The notes beneath the pieces were generated by a model. It did no database searches and was not told the DNA's origin. It saw nothing but the letters and a program-made list of their open reading frames with translations. 64,000 nt of DNA from Cyrtodaria siliqua (lineage: Eukaryota; Mollusca; Bivalvia; Adapedonta; Hiatellidae): positions 31,877 through 95,876 of the forward strand of contig JAWPHD010010228.1 in assembly GCA_037043455.1 (NCBI GenBank), written 5' to 3'. Of this stretch, positions 12,964 to 23,942 are shown one piece after another. The position numbers were made by a program, and so were the translations under genes. Position 1 is the stretch's first letter; every line of letters starts with the position of its first letter.

Positions 12964-13057
12964 AGGCCCGACGGGCTCCTCGTCTGCAAAATGAGACAGG
13001 CCCGGAATGGATTTCGAGGAGCCCCGGGCGTCGGGCTATCCTATTTCTTGAGCACTG
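11337..13057. mobile_element. hAT-like element inserted in the 30-bp array
   Basis: The ends are inverted repeats CAGTGCTCAAAGAAA and, read inward from the right, CAGTGCTCAAGAAATAG. The flanks are aatca (11332-11336) and aatca (13058-13062). Excision restores the satellite sequence ggtaatcatgatgg, which proves a 5-bp target duplication. Inside are a poly-A run (about 12010-12047), a minus-strand LINE reverse-transcriptase remnant, and a poly-T run (about 12931-12959). GC-rich 'aggcccg'-type motifs recur near both ends. No transposase is recognised. Confidence 0.75.
12075..12625 (-). pseudogene. 3' remnant of a LINE reverse transcriptase
   Basis: The 145-residue frame (12625 to 12188) matches the C-terminal end of CR1/jockey-type LINE polyproteins. 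It has an 'ERRTYNRLVMLYKI' helix, a Tyr-Leu segment, 'VKTLVNWNHLEDRIV' and a terminal 'TLEGFKSAL'. The fingers, palm and YADD parts are missing, so it is a truncated remnant. The 3' flank (12185 down to about 12075) contains 'attacagatacagattacagacag', which may be a microsatellite-type LINE tail. It is nested in the hAT-like element 11337-13057. Confidence 0.75.
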
Positions 13058-13345
13058 AATCATGATGGAGTGGACGTATATACAGGTAATCATGATGGAG
13101 TGGACATATATACAGGCAATCATGATGGAGTGGACATATATACAGTAATCACAATGGAGTGGACGTATATACTGGTAATCGAGTGGACGTATATACAGGT
13201 AATCATGATGGAGTGGACGTATATACAGGTAATCACGATTTAGTGGACATATATACAGAAATCACAATGGAGTGGACGTATATACTGGTAATCGAGTGGA
13301 CATATACACAGTAATCACAATGGAGTGGACATATATACAGGTAAT
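13058..13345. repeat. 30-bp satellite array, right part
   Basis: About nine copies of the unit of 9140-11336, some shortened ('actggtaatcgagtggac'). It continues the array across the transposon at 11337-13057. Confidence 0.9.
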
Positions 13346-13494
13346 CAATCTAGCTGAGGCAATAGTGTCCAGCTTAAGCTCTCTCTTATTCTTTAAATAG
13401 TTGAGGCAATAAAGTAATGAAGTAACTATCAGAAATAATCAAATATTTTATCTTGCTGCTACAGAACAGTAAGGGATACCGAAATTTTCATTAC

Positions 13495-13589
13495 CTTTGA
13501 TCTTTGAAAGCCTGTGTCAGATTATTAAATGAGCCCACACTGGTTAAGCCATTTCGATTCGGTACTTGTAAAACTTGTTCAACTGGAAC
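13495..13589 (-). CDS. Candidate exon of the CP2-type transcription factor gene
   Basis: Seen: a 95-base minus-strand block between a gaattttag acceptor and a gtaatg donor. It encodes 31 residues without a stop, beginning VPVEQVLQVP and ending NLTQAFKDQ, plus two spare bases. It can follow a phase-0 donor, which is what the certain exon at 21344-21412 offers. Its two leftover bases match the one-base start of the candidate exon at 1278-1368. No known domain is recognised, consistent with the linker after the CP2 domain. In vertebrate homologues a conserved Tyr-Gln-Pro-Ser-Tyr segment follows the basic region. I did not find it, so an exon may be missing between 13589 and 21344. Confidence 0.45.
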
Positions 13590-13751
13590 CTAAAATTCAA
13601 ATGATAGAAATAAGACTTCAAATCACCAGCTTAAAGTAGACAAACTACCGAATTTCACAACAATGCCGTTTTATAAGATTTAAACCTTCATTGTGTTTAT
13701 AAAATAACGCATATTCACCTATTGAATACATAAGAAATCTGCTGATTCACA

Positions 13752-14660
13752 TGTCTCGCCTAACGGGGGCGGGACTTAAAAATAAAAGATGAATGTTGCC
13801 TAAATGAAAGATTGTAAACATTTTTAACTAAAACCAAAAATGTAGTTTACAGTTTGCTGAGATGACATTTAAGTGCATTTGCTTATAAAGAAAATGACAT
13901 AGTTTAAAAAAAAAAATCAAAAAAACATCATCAGCTCCAAAAGTAGGTCAATGTCATAGATGAAATCCATGCATTCAAAAAGATGCACTACCCACTATGA
14001 AAACTATATCGAAATAGAATGTTTTGTCTTCCAAAGATTAAGCTATAAACTAGGTTTAAAGGATCTAGTGCATAATTATAGTTCATGAGAAAGTGATGTA
14101 AATGTAACAAATCAAAGTTATTTGCCGTTTGCTTGGAGGGTAAAATTCACATCCACATTTGCTTTTTGACACGTTGTGATGTATTACCCAAGAAACAACT
14201 ATAAGTGAAGTTTCAATGGTCTAATGCATAAAGTTTGTGAGAAAGTGACCTAAACGCAAATGTTAAAAGTAAATATTATTAAGTTATCTGCCCCTTGCTT
14301 GGAGGGTCAAGGTCACATCCACATTTGCTTTGTCACGTTGAAATGTACCACTCAAGATACTATAAGCAAAGTTTGAAAGGTCTAGTGAATACAGTTTGTG
14401 AAAAAGTGACCTAAACGCAAAAGCTGAAAGTAAAAATTATAAGGTTATCCACCCTTTGCTTGGAGGGTCAAGGTCACATCCACATTTGCTTTGTTGATTG
14501 CGATGTACCACCCAAGATACAACTATAAGCAAAGTTTGAAAGGTCTAGTGCATACAGTTTGTGAAAAAATGACCTAAACGCAAAACTTAAATGTTGACAT
14601 CTTCGCCATTGCCGGAAAAGCAACACCTATGTCTCTTTTTTTCTTCAAAAAGGCGAGACA
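13752..14660. mobile_element. Dispersed element with TGTCTCGCC / GGCGAGACA ends, copy 1
   Basis: A 9-base perfect inverted repeat forms the ends (13752-13760 and 14652-14660). Inside are three diverged units with 'gccctttgcttggagggtcaaggtcacatcc', 'acaactataagcaaagtttgaaaggtc' and 'gtgacctaaacgcaaa'. There are no open frames. A second, interrupted copy lies at 27884-29186. Confidence 0.7.
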
Positions 14661-15572
14661 ATAAAATGATGAAAGTACCATTAAAATATCCAAATTTGAC
14701 AATGCTTTAATGGATTTTTGAGTTGATAACTTGTAATTCAATTCAAACTGGTGATAAGAAAGACAGCAACAAATACTGATATTTCGCCAGTCTCCAATAT
14801 GTTTATAAACTGTGTGTATTAAACCCGACTATTGGTTTACACATCGTGTAATGATTACGTAAAATAATTATAATTGGAGATTATTTACTTTTTGTACATG
14901 GTTCTTCTACAGCAGAAAAAATAGATTTGTGATGGCAAGAAATACTGTAATTGGATAATTTGGTACACGATGAGTTAATAAAGAAAACATGCTTGACTTC
15001 AAAGGGGTACACGCCACACCTAAAATCTTAAAAGAATATGCGTTTTGCTCATTTTCATCAGTTTTCACGAACAATATTACTTATGTTGACATGCAGTAAA
15101 ACACCATTCATTCATTCATTCAATGTGTTTTGCTCTTAAAAGTGGGCGAAGAATGTTTGTTGTATTTTGTCAGTTTTCATGCTCGTCATTTTTCCCCCTC
15201 AAAAACGTGTACACCCACTAACCTGAAATGCCTGAATCTGGACCTGGTAAATATTAAACATATCATGTAATCATGCAGCTATGGCTTTTGTGAGGTTTTT
15301 GAGTTTCTTGTAGATTTAATTTCAAAAGTCTTAGAAAGTAGGAAGAAAATTTGGGGGATAAAAACATTCGACTGTTATGCATTGGTTCATGTACATGATC
15401 TATCAAAATTATCATGTGATCAGCTTTGAGTGTTAGTACGTAGATGAAAACCAAAAGACGAGGCTTTTCATTTCTTTCATTTAAGGATTAAAATCGATAT
15501 TTCGATCTTTGTACGGGGAATGAAAAACATTAGGCTTGTTTAAAGTGTGTGGGGTTCTCGCTTACTTTAAAC
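14661..15572. other. AT-rich spacer or intron
   Basis: No gene or repeat is recognised apart from a short attc run near 15105. If the CP2 exons are linked, this is intron. A short minus-strand open frame (15263-15454) shows no domain or splice context. Confidence 0.4.
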
Positions 15573-16063
15573 TATTGTTTGGGGCGCTTGTTTCAGCCAA
15601 AGGTTTTTGGATTTTTCAAACAAAATGCATCACGTACCTAAATAAGTTGTATATCAGTGAAAAAGACATTTTTAGTGGTAAATAAAAATACCTTACTTTT
15701 CAAAATCGGTTGAGAAATAAAAATTGCATGCACGAAAGCTGTTTTTGATGGGTCATTTTCAATGCAAAATTCTGCTGCATGAAAAAAGCTGCATGAAAAA
15801 ATTGATTTTTTTTTTTAGTTTTTTAGAATATTTATCCAAACATTGTTTTAAATTGTTGGATATTAGTAAATTAAGACACCCTGAAAGTTTTATAGCAAAA
15901 TATGAAGGATTACTGAAGTTATTTGAAATTTCTTAATTTTCTGCTGTCCCACCAGCAAGGAATTTACATAGGAAAAGCCCCATCAAAAAATCATTAAGTA
16001 TTGTTTAAATTGCTCAAGCTACTGCAGAAAAACCTTTGGCTGAAACAAGCACCCCAAACATTA
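15573..16063 (+). mobile_element. MITE with TTGTTTGGGGCGCTTG ends, copy 1
   Basis: The ends are an inverted repeat of about 30 bases, containing 'gcttgtttcagccaaagg' and its complement 'cctttggctgaaacaagc', flanked by TA. The interior matches the second copy at 51099-51585 in reverse orientation, e.g. 'taccttacttttcaaaatcgg'. It carries a short open frame that is not shared by the other copy. It is probably a TA-targeting (Tc1/mariner-type) non-autonomous element. Confidence 0.75.
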
Positions 16064-16158
16064 GCTAATGTTTTTCATATCCTATAGAAAGATTGAAATA
16101 TCGAATAAAATTCTTGTATTTATATTATGTTTGTTCTTTCAGACTTTCATGTTCATTA

Positions 16159-16464
16159 GCAGTCGGTAGCGCGGCGGATTTGTAACCGGAGGCCTCGGGT
16201 TCAATCCTCCGTGGTGCCACTGAGTTCCGTCGGTGTGTTCTTGGGCAAGACACTTTACCTTAGCCTCGTCCGTCGGATGGGGACGTAAACCGGGCGGTCC
16301 CGTGTACCGGTCTATCCTCCGAGCACGTTAAAGAACCATAGGAATCTATTCGATAATAAGAGTAGGGCAGGTTCCCGGATTCCTATGTATCCTTCCCCTC
16401 TCTCTGGGGAAGCTCTAAATAACCTATACTGTGTTGATGAGCCGTTAAACAACATTCAATTCAA
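16159..16464 (+). mobile_element. tRNA-derived SINE with V-type conserved domain
   Basis: The head has an A-box-like 'tcggtagcgcggcgg' and a B box 'gggttcaatcc'. The body contains 'gtgttcttgggcaagacact', like the central conserved domain of V-SINEs, and the tail ends in attcaattcaa. A 13-base target duplication (ttcatgttcatta) flanks it at 16146-16158 and 16465-16477. It lies inside the minus-strand repeat whose bulk is 16465-16759. Confidence 0.85.
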
Positions 16465-16759
16465 TTCATGTTCATTAAAGGTCTTCATCATGATCCCTGC
16501 ATTGTTTCAGGTGCTATCTCGCTCGCATCAAAAGAGCAGTGGCAGAAAAACAATAAACGTGGCTCCAGCGTAAATGGAGTTTCTACGATAGAATTTGCAG
16601 CAACTCTGCAGTTCAGGGTGAGAAGGTTCTAGGCCAATTTTCCATATTTTATCTCGATGTACATGGAAGATGAGCCTGGCATGTTCATGCCTGTTAGGCG
16701 CCATATAACCTTTTCATGTGTTGGTGCGCCTTAAAACCCCAATTCAATTCAATTCAATT
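16465..16759 (-). repeat. Dispersed repeat with TTGAA-type end, copy 3
   Basis: Inverted relative to copies 1575-1950 and 7252-7648, ending with 'ccccaattcaattcaattcaat'. The SINE at 16159-16464 was inserted into its distal end. Confidence 0.75.
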
Positions 16760-17219
16760 TCTTTTAGACTTTGTAAATACATTGTATTCGTGTCAAAAAT
16801 AGTGTTTTAAAGCTGTAATATGTACTGTTGCAACAGCGTCGTTGCTTTTTTATAGCACGAGAATGTCAAGAGGTTACTTCATACAAACAAAAAGAGTTCA
16901 AGTTGTTCATTTAAGGGCAATGCAATAAATTGTAAATATTTCTTTACTTACTTTATCTAGTCATTTATATGTTTTAATGAAAAACTTAAGACAAAACAGC
17001 AGACAGTGTTTAAAAACTAACAATTTCCTTCGTCTTCAAGCTTCAGCTTTATAAGTCTGAAAGAAAGTGGTATTTGAATTTCCTGCTTAAAAACTAGACG
17101 GCCACAAACTACATGACAAGCCCTATTATGAAGAAGTCCAGATTTTTGATTTGATCAACACCAATTGATGTCAATCCCAAAAGATATTCGTTCCTCACAT
17201 ACTTCATATTCAATTTAAT

Positions 17220-17790
17220 GAATATCATTAACAGTAGGGGATACATGTTGTAGTGGAGACTGGATGTGACCTGTATTTCATTCAAAGCAGGTCACAGCAA
17301 CCCAAAATTGTGCACATAATGTTAGATGCATATGGAACATTTTGGTGAAGAGGAACATTTTGGTGAAGATTGGTGACAATCTTGCAAGAAAGAAGCAAGA
17401 TATGCATATCGTAGCGGAGACCGGACATGACCTATATTTCGTCGTATGTCACAGTGACCTAGAATTTTGCACATGATGTAAGATGCATATAAGGTACATT
17501 TTGGCAGAGTTTGGTGAAAATCCTGCAAGAAAGAAGCAAGATACATGTCATAGTGGAGACTGGACGTGACCTATATTTCGTCCAAAGTATGTCACAGCGA
17601 CCTGACTGTGTACATCATGTTTGATCCATATAAGGAAAATTCTCATGGAGTTCGGCGAAAATCTGGCAATTAACGAAGAAGATATTATTAAATGAAAATC
17701 AGATGCACGGATGAACCAACAGACAGACGCACATACGCCGAGACGACATTGTGATTGCTAAGTCGAGATCCGTAAACAGGCTTGAGAGTG
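17220..17790 (+). repeat. Dispersed repeat with three 'ggtcacagcgacc' units and a tail
   Basis: Three diverged units of about 150 bases share 'gtagtggagactgga', 'gtgacctatatttcgtc', 'atgtcacagcgacct' and 'acattttggtgaag'. It closes with 'caacagacagacgcacatacgccgagacg', a variant of the tail motif seen in other repeats here. Confidence 0.65.
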
Positions 17791-18489
17791 AAATGGTATG
17801 GTACCCTAATAATGTTAGCTTTTTGAAGTGTTCTCTAATATCAAGGTATACAATCTTCGTTTATGAAATATTTGTTTCCATATCATAGATATGTTTTCAG
17901 TGAACAATTGCAGATTGTTTGTTTCTGTAAATTAAGTCAAACTAAAAAGCCGGCAAAATGTAAAAGGTAAGGAAAACTGCATCAGTATTGTCAAGGGTGC
18001 ACTTTTTAAAACAAACTACAAAAATCAAAATATTTTTCGAAAATGGCTATATATCTTGTTCACGTTTCTCAAACAATCACTTCTGCAAAATGGTAAAAAA
18101 TTGTCCAACAGACGACAGTGGTATTTGTGATCAGGCACTACCGTGATACAGGAGAACACGCGATATTAAGAGAATCCGCTACACATGCAACCCAACAAAC
18201 CAGCGCATATACATTTTAATCTAAATCATACCATTGTCAACAGAAACACAATAACTACATTTATTAAATCATGGTCACTTTTAATTCCACTTTTTAGAAT
18301 TTCTTTGTTCTGTTGAAATCTCAAAGCACTAAAGATTACATGCTACTATCTCAACGATTTTCATCCGACACGCTTCACCGAAACCGATACACAAAACTGA
18401 GGCCAAATATGTTACATATAAACAATCACCATAAGCACAGCTTTGGACTTTTTTTATTCAGCTATCAATTTTAATACAACAAAATAAAC

Positions 18490-19425
18490 AAGAGGTCAAT
18501 GACCTTGAAGCTCTACTGATTGATTTTGATTTCAGGAAGTAGTCGCTACAAACTTGTTTTTTGAAAAAATATTTTTAGCCGTGGCGGCCATCTTGAATTT
18601 CCGGCCGACCTGAAATTTTGCTAGGATGAATTAGACATCGAGAGCAACATTCCTGTGAAGTTTCATGAAAATCCGCCAAGTAGTTTCAGAGGAGTAGTCG
18701 CTACAAGTTTTCATTATATAACTCTATGTAAACAAAGATGGCCGCTGACAGCCATGTTTAACATCGAATCAAAACAATTTTTGACAAGGACCAACATCAT
18801 GTCATGCTGATCATTTTAGAAAAAGTCCCATATCAATATCACTTTTAGTTTTCAAGAAGTAGTCTCTACAAACTTGTATTTTGAAAATCTATTTTTAGCC
18901 ATGGCGGCCATGTTGAATTTCCGGCCGACCTGAAATTTTGCTAGGATCAATAAGACATCAAGAGCAACATTCGTGTGAAGTTTCATGAAAATCCGTCAAG
19001 TAGTTTCAGAGGAGTAGTCGCTACAAGTTTTTACTATATAACTCTATGTAAACACAGATGGCCGCTGGCAGCCATGTTTAACGTCGAATCAAAACGATTT
19101 TCGACAAGGACCAACATCATGTCATGCTGTTCATTTTAGAAAAAGTCCCATATCAATATCACTTAGAGTTTTCAAGAAGTAGTCGCTACAAACTTGTTTT
19201 TTAAAAACCTATTTTTAGATTTGGCGGCCATCTTGGATTTCACATCAACATGAATTTTTTCTAGGATCAACTAGACTTCATGGGCAACATTTTTGTAAAG
19301 TTTCATGAAAATCCATTCAGTAGTTTCAGAGGAGTAATCGCTACAAAAAAAAGTTTACGGACAGACAGACGGACGCCGCACCACGGCATAAGCTCTGCCG
19401 ATCTCTGATCAGTCGAGCTAAAAAT
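18490..19425 (+). repeat. Dispersed repeat, three units, with GGACGG-type tail
   Basis: It begins 'acaagaggtcaatgacc...gctctactg'. Three diverged units of about 310 bases contain 'gtagtcgctacaaacttg', 'ggcggccatcttgaatttc' and 'agtttcatgaaaatcc'. It ends with 'acggacagacagacggacgc', 'gcataagctctgccg' and 'gagctaaaaatag'. It is non-coding and lies inside the presumed CP2 intron. Confidence 0.8.
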
Positions 19426-19544
19426 AGATGAAAATTTGAAAATTTACCTCTGTTAAAACTGTACACTCATAGGACGGTTGATATTTCTCCTGAAATTTAT
19501 AACAGATTTACATTATATATGATTAATATTTGAAGATATATGAA

Positions 19545-20895
19545 ACTAGAGTTATCACTGAAAGTGATTAATACCCCCACAATACCGCCTTGTCACATAA
19601 ATATGGCAACCACAAGAAAACAATGGTCTAGTTTAAACATATTTATTTCCAATAAATGTACATGGAAATGGGGTCGGGCCACAAGTTATTACAACATTAG
19701 AAATCCGGCCCTCCCGCTGCAAAATATTCATACAATTTAGACAATGGCAAACAAATTATTTAAACTACAAAATATGAAATAAACAGGAAAAAAAAATAAT
19801 GAGAGAGAGAGAGAGCGAGAGAGAGTTTTCAATATTGTTAGTGATCAGGGAAGACGACTAACAAAAATGTGCGTGTTACAGCATTCAAGTCAAAGATGTA
19901 TAAGTGTAATAAAAAGATACATGGTCATGAAGAGGATGCATTATAAATTGTTTAAATTTAATACAAACCCAAATTACCAGGTTCCTCAAAGTTGACTTTA
20001 GCATTTTTTTGGCAAATTCTAAGTTGAAAAGGGGCCATAACTCCATCAAAAATTGGTGGTTTGTAAACCAAAGTTGAACTTGACCTGTATTTTACGGTCT
20101 TAAACCAGTGTACCAAATATTATTTAAATCCATTGACCCTTTCATGAGTTATCGTCCGGACACCTTTTTTGGGCAAATTCTAAGTTGAAAAGGGGCCATT
20201 ACTCCGTCAAAAATTGGTGGTTTGTAACCAAAGTCGAACTTGACCTGTATTTTATGGTCTTAAACCCGTGTACCAAAATTTATTTAAATCCGTCGACCCT
20301 TTCATGAGTTATCGTCCGGACACCATTTTTGGAGCATATTCTAAGTTGAAAATGGGCCATAACTCCGTCAAATATTGGTGATTTGTAACCAAAGTCGAAC
20401 TTGACCTGTATTTTATGGTCTTAAACCCGTGTACCAAACATTATTTAAATCTGTCGACCCTTTCATGAGTTATCGTCCGGACACCGTTTTTTGGGCAATT
20501 TCTAAGTTGAAAAGGGGCCATAACTCTGTCAATAATTGGTGGTTTGTAACCAAAGTCGAACTTGACCTGTATTTTATGGTCTTAAACCCGTGTACCAAAA
20601 ATTATTTAAATCCGCCGACCCTTTCATGAGTTATCGTCCGGACACCGTTTTTTTGGCAAATTCTAAGTTGAAAAGGGGCCATAACTCCGTCAAAAATTGG
20701 TGGTTTGTAACCAAAGTTGAACTTGACCTGTATTTTATGGTGTTATACCCGTGTACCAAATATTATTTAAATCCATCAACCCTTTCATGAGTTATTGTCC
20801 AGACACCGTAAAAACCAACAGACCGACGGACAGACGGACCGACAAGCTCACTCGTATATACCCACCAAACTTCGTTTGTGGGGGTATAATTATTA
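19545..20895 (+). repeat. Dispersed repeat with 161-bp units and inverted 'tgggggtat' ends
   Basis: About five units of roughly 161 bases carry 'tttcatgagttatcgtccgg', 'aagttgaaaaggggccataa' and 'accaaagtcgaacttgacc'. The start 'attaatacccccac' and the end 'gtgggggtataatta' are inverted. The tail is 'gacggacagacggaccgac'. Two nearly identical 66-residue frames (20429 and 20590) arise only from the repeat. Confidence 0.8.
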
Positions 20896-21063
20896 CAGTA
20901 TACCGATTTGAAGCTTGTTAGCTGAATTTCCGAGGGTAAATGAATGCATGGTTAGTATTATTTTGTCCAGTCAGAAAGGATACCCATGCCTTGCAGTTTA
21001 ACGGCTGCAGGTTTACGCAAAAGCTAGATGCATCATGGCCTTGAGCAAGTTAGATCTGTCTAA

Positions 21064-21343
21064 CTACTGAAAACATCAACCAGTCTCATGTAAGGACCAA
21101 ACAAACTTCATGTGGCATAATAACAGTATTATTTACTGGAAACATCAACCAGTCTGATGTATGGACCAAACAAACTTCATGTGGCATAATAACAGTATTA
21201 TTTACTGGAAACATCAACCAGTCTCATGTAAGGACCAAACAAACTTCATGTGGCATAATAACAGTATTATTTACTGGAAACATCAACCAGTCTCGTTTAT
21301 GGATCAAACAAACTTCATGTGGCATAATAACAGTATTATTTAC
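21064..21343. repeat. 69-bp tandem repeat, four copies, abutting a splice donor
   Basis: Units of 69 bases containing 'aaacatcaaccagtc', 'accaaacaaacttcatgtgg' and 'cataataacagtattattta', with the cag of the last motif at 21124, 21193, 21262 and 21331. The last unit runs into the gtaaat donor of the exon 21344-21412, so the repeat is a multiplied copy of the start of that intron. Confidence 0.85.
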
Positions 21344-21412
21344 CTTCTCTGTACCAGTTCTTTTGTCCATCTTTTCTCTGTCTGTTTTGTGTTTTCTGTC
21401 CGCTCCTTTGGG
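21344..21412 (-). CDS. TFCP2: CP2/LSF transcription factor exon, basic end of the DNA-binding domain
   Basis: This 69-base exon encodes 23 residues, beginning PKGADRKHKTDREKM and continuing DKRTGTEK. The segment is diagnostic of the TFCP2/UBP1/TFCP2L1 subfamily: in grainyhead proteins the corresponding stretch differs (KGAERK...EERK). The acceptor is gttttaccag and the donor is AAG|gtaaat. Both boundaries are phase 0 and fit the phase-0 donor of the upstream exon at 23426-23679. CP2 proteins bind DNA as oligomers in the nucleus and activate or repress transcription. The intron to the upstream exon contains a SINE fragment and the 45-bp array. The assignment is firm; which vertebrate paralogue is closest cannot be told from this. 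Confidence 0.9.
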
Positions 21413-21926
21413 CTGGTAAAACACAATCATAAAATAAGAGGCTATCTAGTACATATACAGCAAACTCACAATAAAGTTCCAATCAACAATTGGTCACTTA
21501 CTTTTTTAGATCATGAAAATTCTGATGAAAAATTAGATAGCAAGATAGCTATGCATCACTGACTTCGTTTTGTTTTTATCAACAGCAAGCATTATGTAAT
21601 TAGAGGACAGGCTAACGAGTGTAGGGCTACCTGTGATTTAGAATGGAGATAAAAACCTTAACCAAAATCGATGGAATACAAAGAGTAGGCCGAGGTCTGT
21701 CACAATGACCTGCTTTCTGTCGGAGCTAGATATATCTGTGAATGAAGTTAAAAAATGTAGGGCTATGATATCAGTGAATCACCTACGTATGAATGGTGTT
21801 TAACGTTGCTTGAACAATCATTCAGTCGTATCACAAGGGTGTATATCGAAGCCGTGAGCTCAATGCTCAACTTTATAGCGCTGCCACAGGATCACCACGC
21901 CTTAGACACACGACACGATAGCACGC

Positions 21927-22195
21927 CCAGTTCAATCCTACGTGGTGCCACTGAGTTTCATCGGTGTGTTCTTGGGCAAGACACTTTCCCTTGCCTCGTC
22001 CGTCAGATGGGGCATAAACCGGGCGGTCCCGTGTATCGGTCTATCCTCCGAGCACGTAAAAGAACCATAGGAATCTATTCGATAATAAGAGTAGGGCACG
22101 GTTCCCGGATTCCTATGTATCCTTCCCCTCTCTCTGGGGCAGATCTAAATAACCTATAATGTGTTGTTGAGCCGTTAAACAACATTCAATTCAAT
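21927..22195 (+). mobile_element. SINE fragment related to 16159-16464
   Basis: It shares the B-box region 'gttcaatcctacgtggtgcc', the conserved 'gtgttcttgggcaagacact', 'ccgggcggtcccgtgt' and the 3' tail 'gccgttaaacaacattcaat'. The tRNA-like head upstream is degenerate or replaced and no target duplication is evident. Confidence 0.75.
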
Positions 22196-22217
22196 CTAAA
22201 CTTTAATATACTGAACA

Positions 22218-23400
22218 TCAATTAAGGGAGCTACTAGTACCATTTCTATGAAGTCTTATGTGTGACCCGACTGGGCTACTAGTATTATTTCTATGAAGTC
22301 TATGGTGTGACCCGACTGGGCTTCTAGTACCATTTCTATGAAGTCTATGGTGTGACCCGACTGGGCTACTAGTACCATTTCTATGAAGTCTATGGTGTGA
22401 CCCGACTGGGCTACTAGTACCATTTCTATGAAGTCTATGGTGTGACCCGACTGGGCTACTAGTATTATTTCTATGAAGTCTATGGTGTGACCTGACTGGG
22501 CTACTAGTACCATTTCTATGAAGTCTATGGTGTGACCCGACTGGGCTACTAGTACCATTTCTATGAAGTCTTAGGTGTGACCCGACTGGGCTACTAGTAT
22601 TATTTCTATGAAGTCTATGGTGTGACCCGACTGGGCTACTAGTACCATTTCTATGAAGTCTATGGTGTGACCCGACTGGGCTACTAGTACCATTTCTATG
22701 AAGTCTGGTGTGACCCAACTGGGCTACTAGTACCATTTCTATGAAGTCTATGGTGTGACCCGACTGGGCTACTAGTACTATTTCTATGAATTCTTTGGTG
22801 TGACCCGACTGGGCTACTAGTACCATTTCTATGAAGTCTATGGTGTGACCCGACTTGGCTTCTAGTACCATTTCTATGTTCTATGGTGTGACCCGACTGG
22901 CTACTAGTACCATTTCTATGAAGTCTATGGTGTGATCCGACTGGGCTACTAGTACCATTTCTATGAAGTCTTTGGTGTGACCCGACTGGGCTACTAGTAC
23001 CATTTCTATGAAGTCTATGGTGTGATCCGACTGGGCTACTAGTACCATTTCTATGAAGTCTATGGTGTGATCCGACTGGGCTACTAGTACCATTTCTATG
23101 AAGTCTTTGGTGTGATCCGACTGGGCTACTAGTACCATTTCTATGAAGTCTTTGGTGTGACCCGACTGGGCTACTAGTACCATTTCTATGAAGTCTATGG
23201 TGTGATCCGACTGGGCTACTAGCACCATTTCTTTGAAGTCTTTGGTGTAACCCGACTGGGCTACTAGTACCATTTCTATGAAGTCTATGGTGTGATCCGA
23301 CTGGGCTACTAGTACCATTTCTATGAAGTCTATGGTGTGATCCGACTGGGCTACTAGTACCATTTCTATGAAGTCTTTGGTGTGACCTGAATGGGGATGC
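22218..23400. repeat. 45-bp satellite array inside a CP2 intron
   Basis: About 26 copies of a 45-base unit (gggctactagtaccatttct + atgaagtctatggtgtgacccgact), with local variants (cccgact/tccgact, tatggtg/tttggtg). It gives minus-strand open frames of 217 and 174 residues with the 15-residue period MVLVAQSGHTIDFIE. It ends 26 bases from the splice donor of exon 23426-23679, so it is intronic and not a gene. Confidence 0.9.
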
Positions 23401-23425
23401 TTCATGACCTTTAATTTACTCTTAC

Positions 23426-23679
23426 CTTAAATGATTTTATCTGGCAGGATGCACAGTGGATCAGTTTTGAGCTCTCCTCCTCCGAAGCGCGAGTTTCAAT
23501 CTGTATACGGAATGGTACTCCCTTCTCTCCGCCATGTTTCTTAGCGGTGAATTCCGTACTAATACAGTTCACTTTCACATGTATGCCACACTCCGTGGTT
23601 GGGTCCCAAATAAAATCCGCAGCGTTTAACTGAGTAGGCTCGATCATCACATTAATTAATCCATATGACAAGGGAATAT
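23426..23679 (-). CDS. TFCP2: CP2/LSF transcription factor exon, core of the DNA-binding domain
   Basis: This 254-base exon (acceptor acacctttcag, donor AAG|gtaaga) encodes 84 residues after two bases that finish a split codon. It holds PTQLNAADFIWDP, NCISTEFTAKKHGGEKGVPF, RIQIET and CASCQIKSFK, all hallmarks of the CP2 domain. The KHGGEKGVPFR segment separates it from grainyhead, which has a KGVKGLPLN-type sequence. The family binds DNA in the nucleus through an immunoglobulin-like fold related to p53. The preceding exon must end in phase 1 and should encode the N-terminal half of the domain. I could not locate it between 23700 and 57000, where intervening repeats and the Polinton-like element may lie in an intron. 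Confidence 0.92.
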
Positions 23680-23942
23680 CTGAAAGGTGTTGCAAAACAG
23701 TAGATTAGATAACATAGCTGCAGACCTAATAATAACTAGATAAGAAACTTTTACTTGAACCAGTGAAGTAGCCAAAATATCACACAGCCTACATATTATA
23801 GCTTTATAAATGAGTTTTGAAAAACTTGGAAAAAGGTGAAAGAATTATCAAAATCGAATGATAAACAAAAAATATATGACCATTTAAAGGTTGTTCTAAA
23901 ACGGCTATAGTTCAATATTACCATATATCGAATATTATACAA

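Noticed and set aside
22218..23405. Two long minus-strand frames with a 15-residue repeat
   Set aside because: Pure 45-bp satellite inside a well-defined intron; no start context or splice sites.
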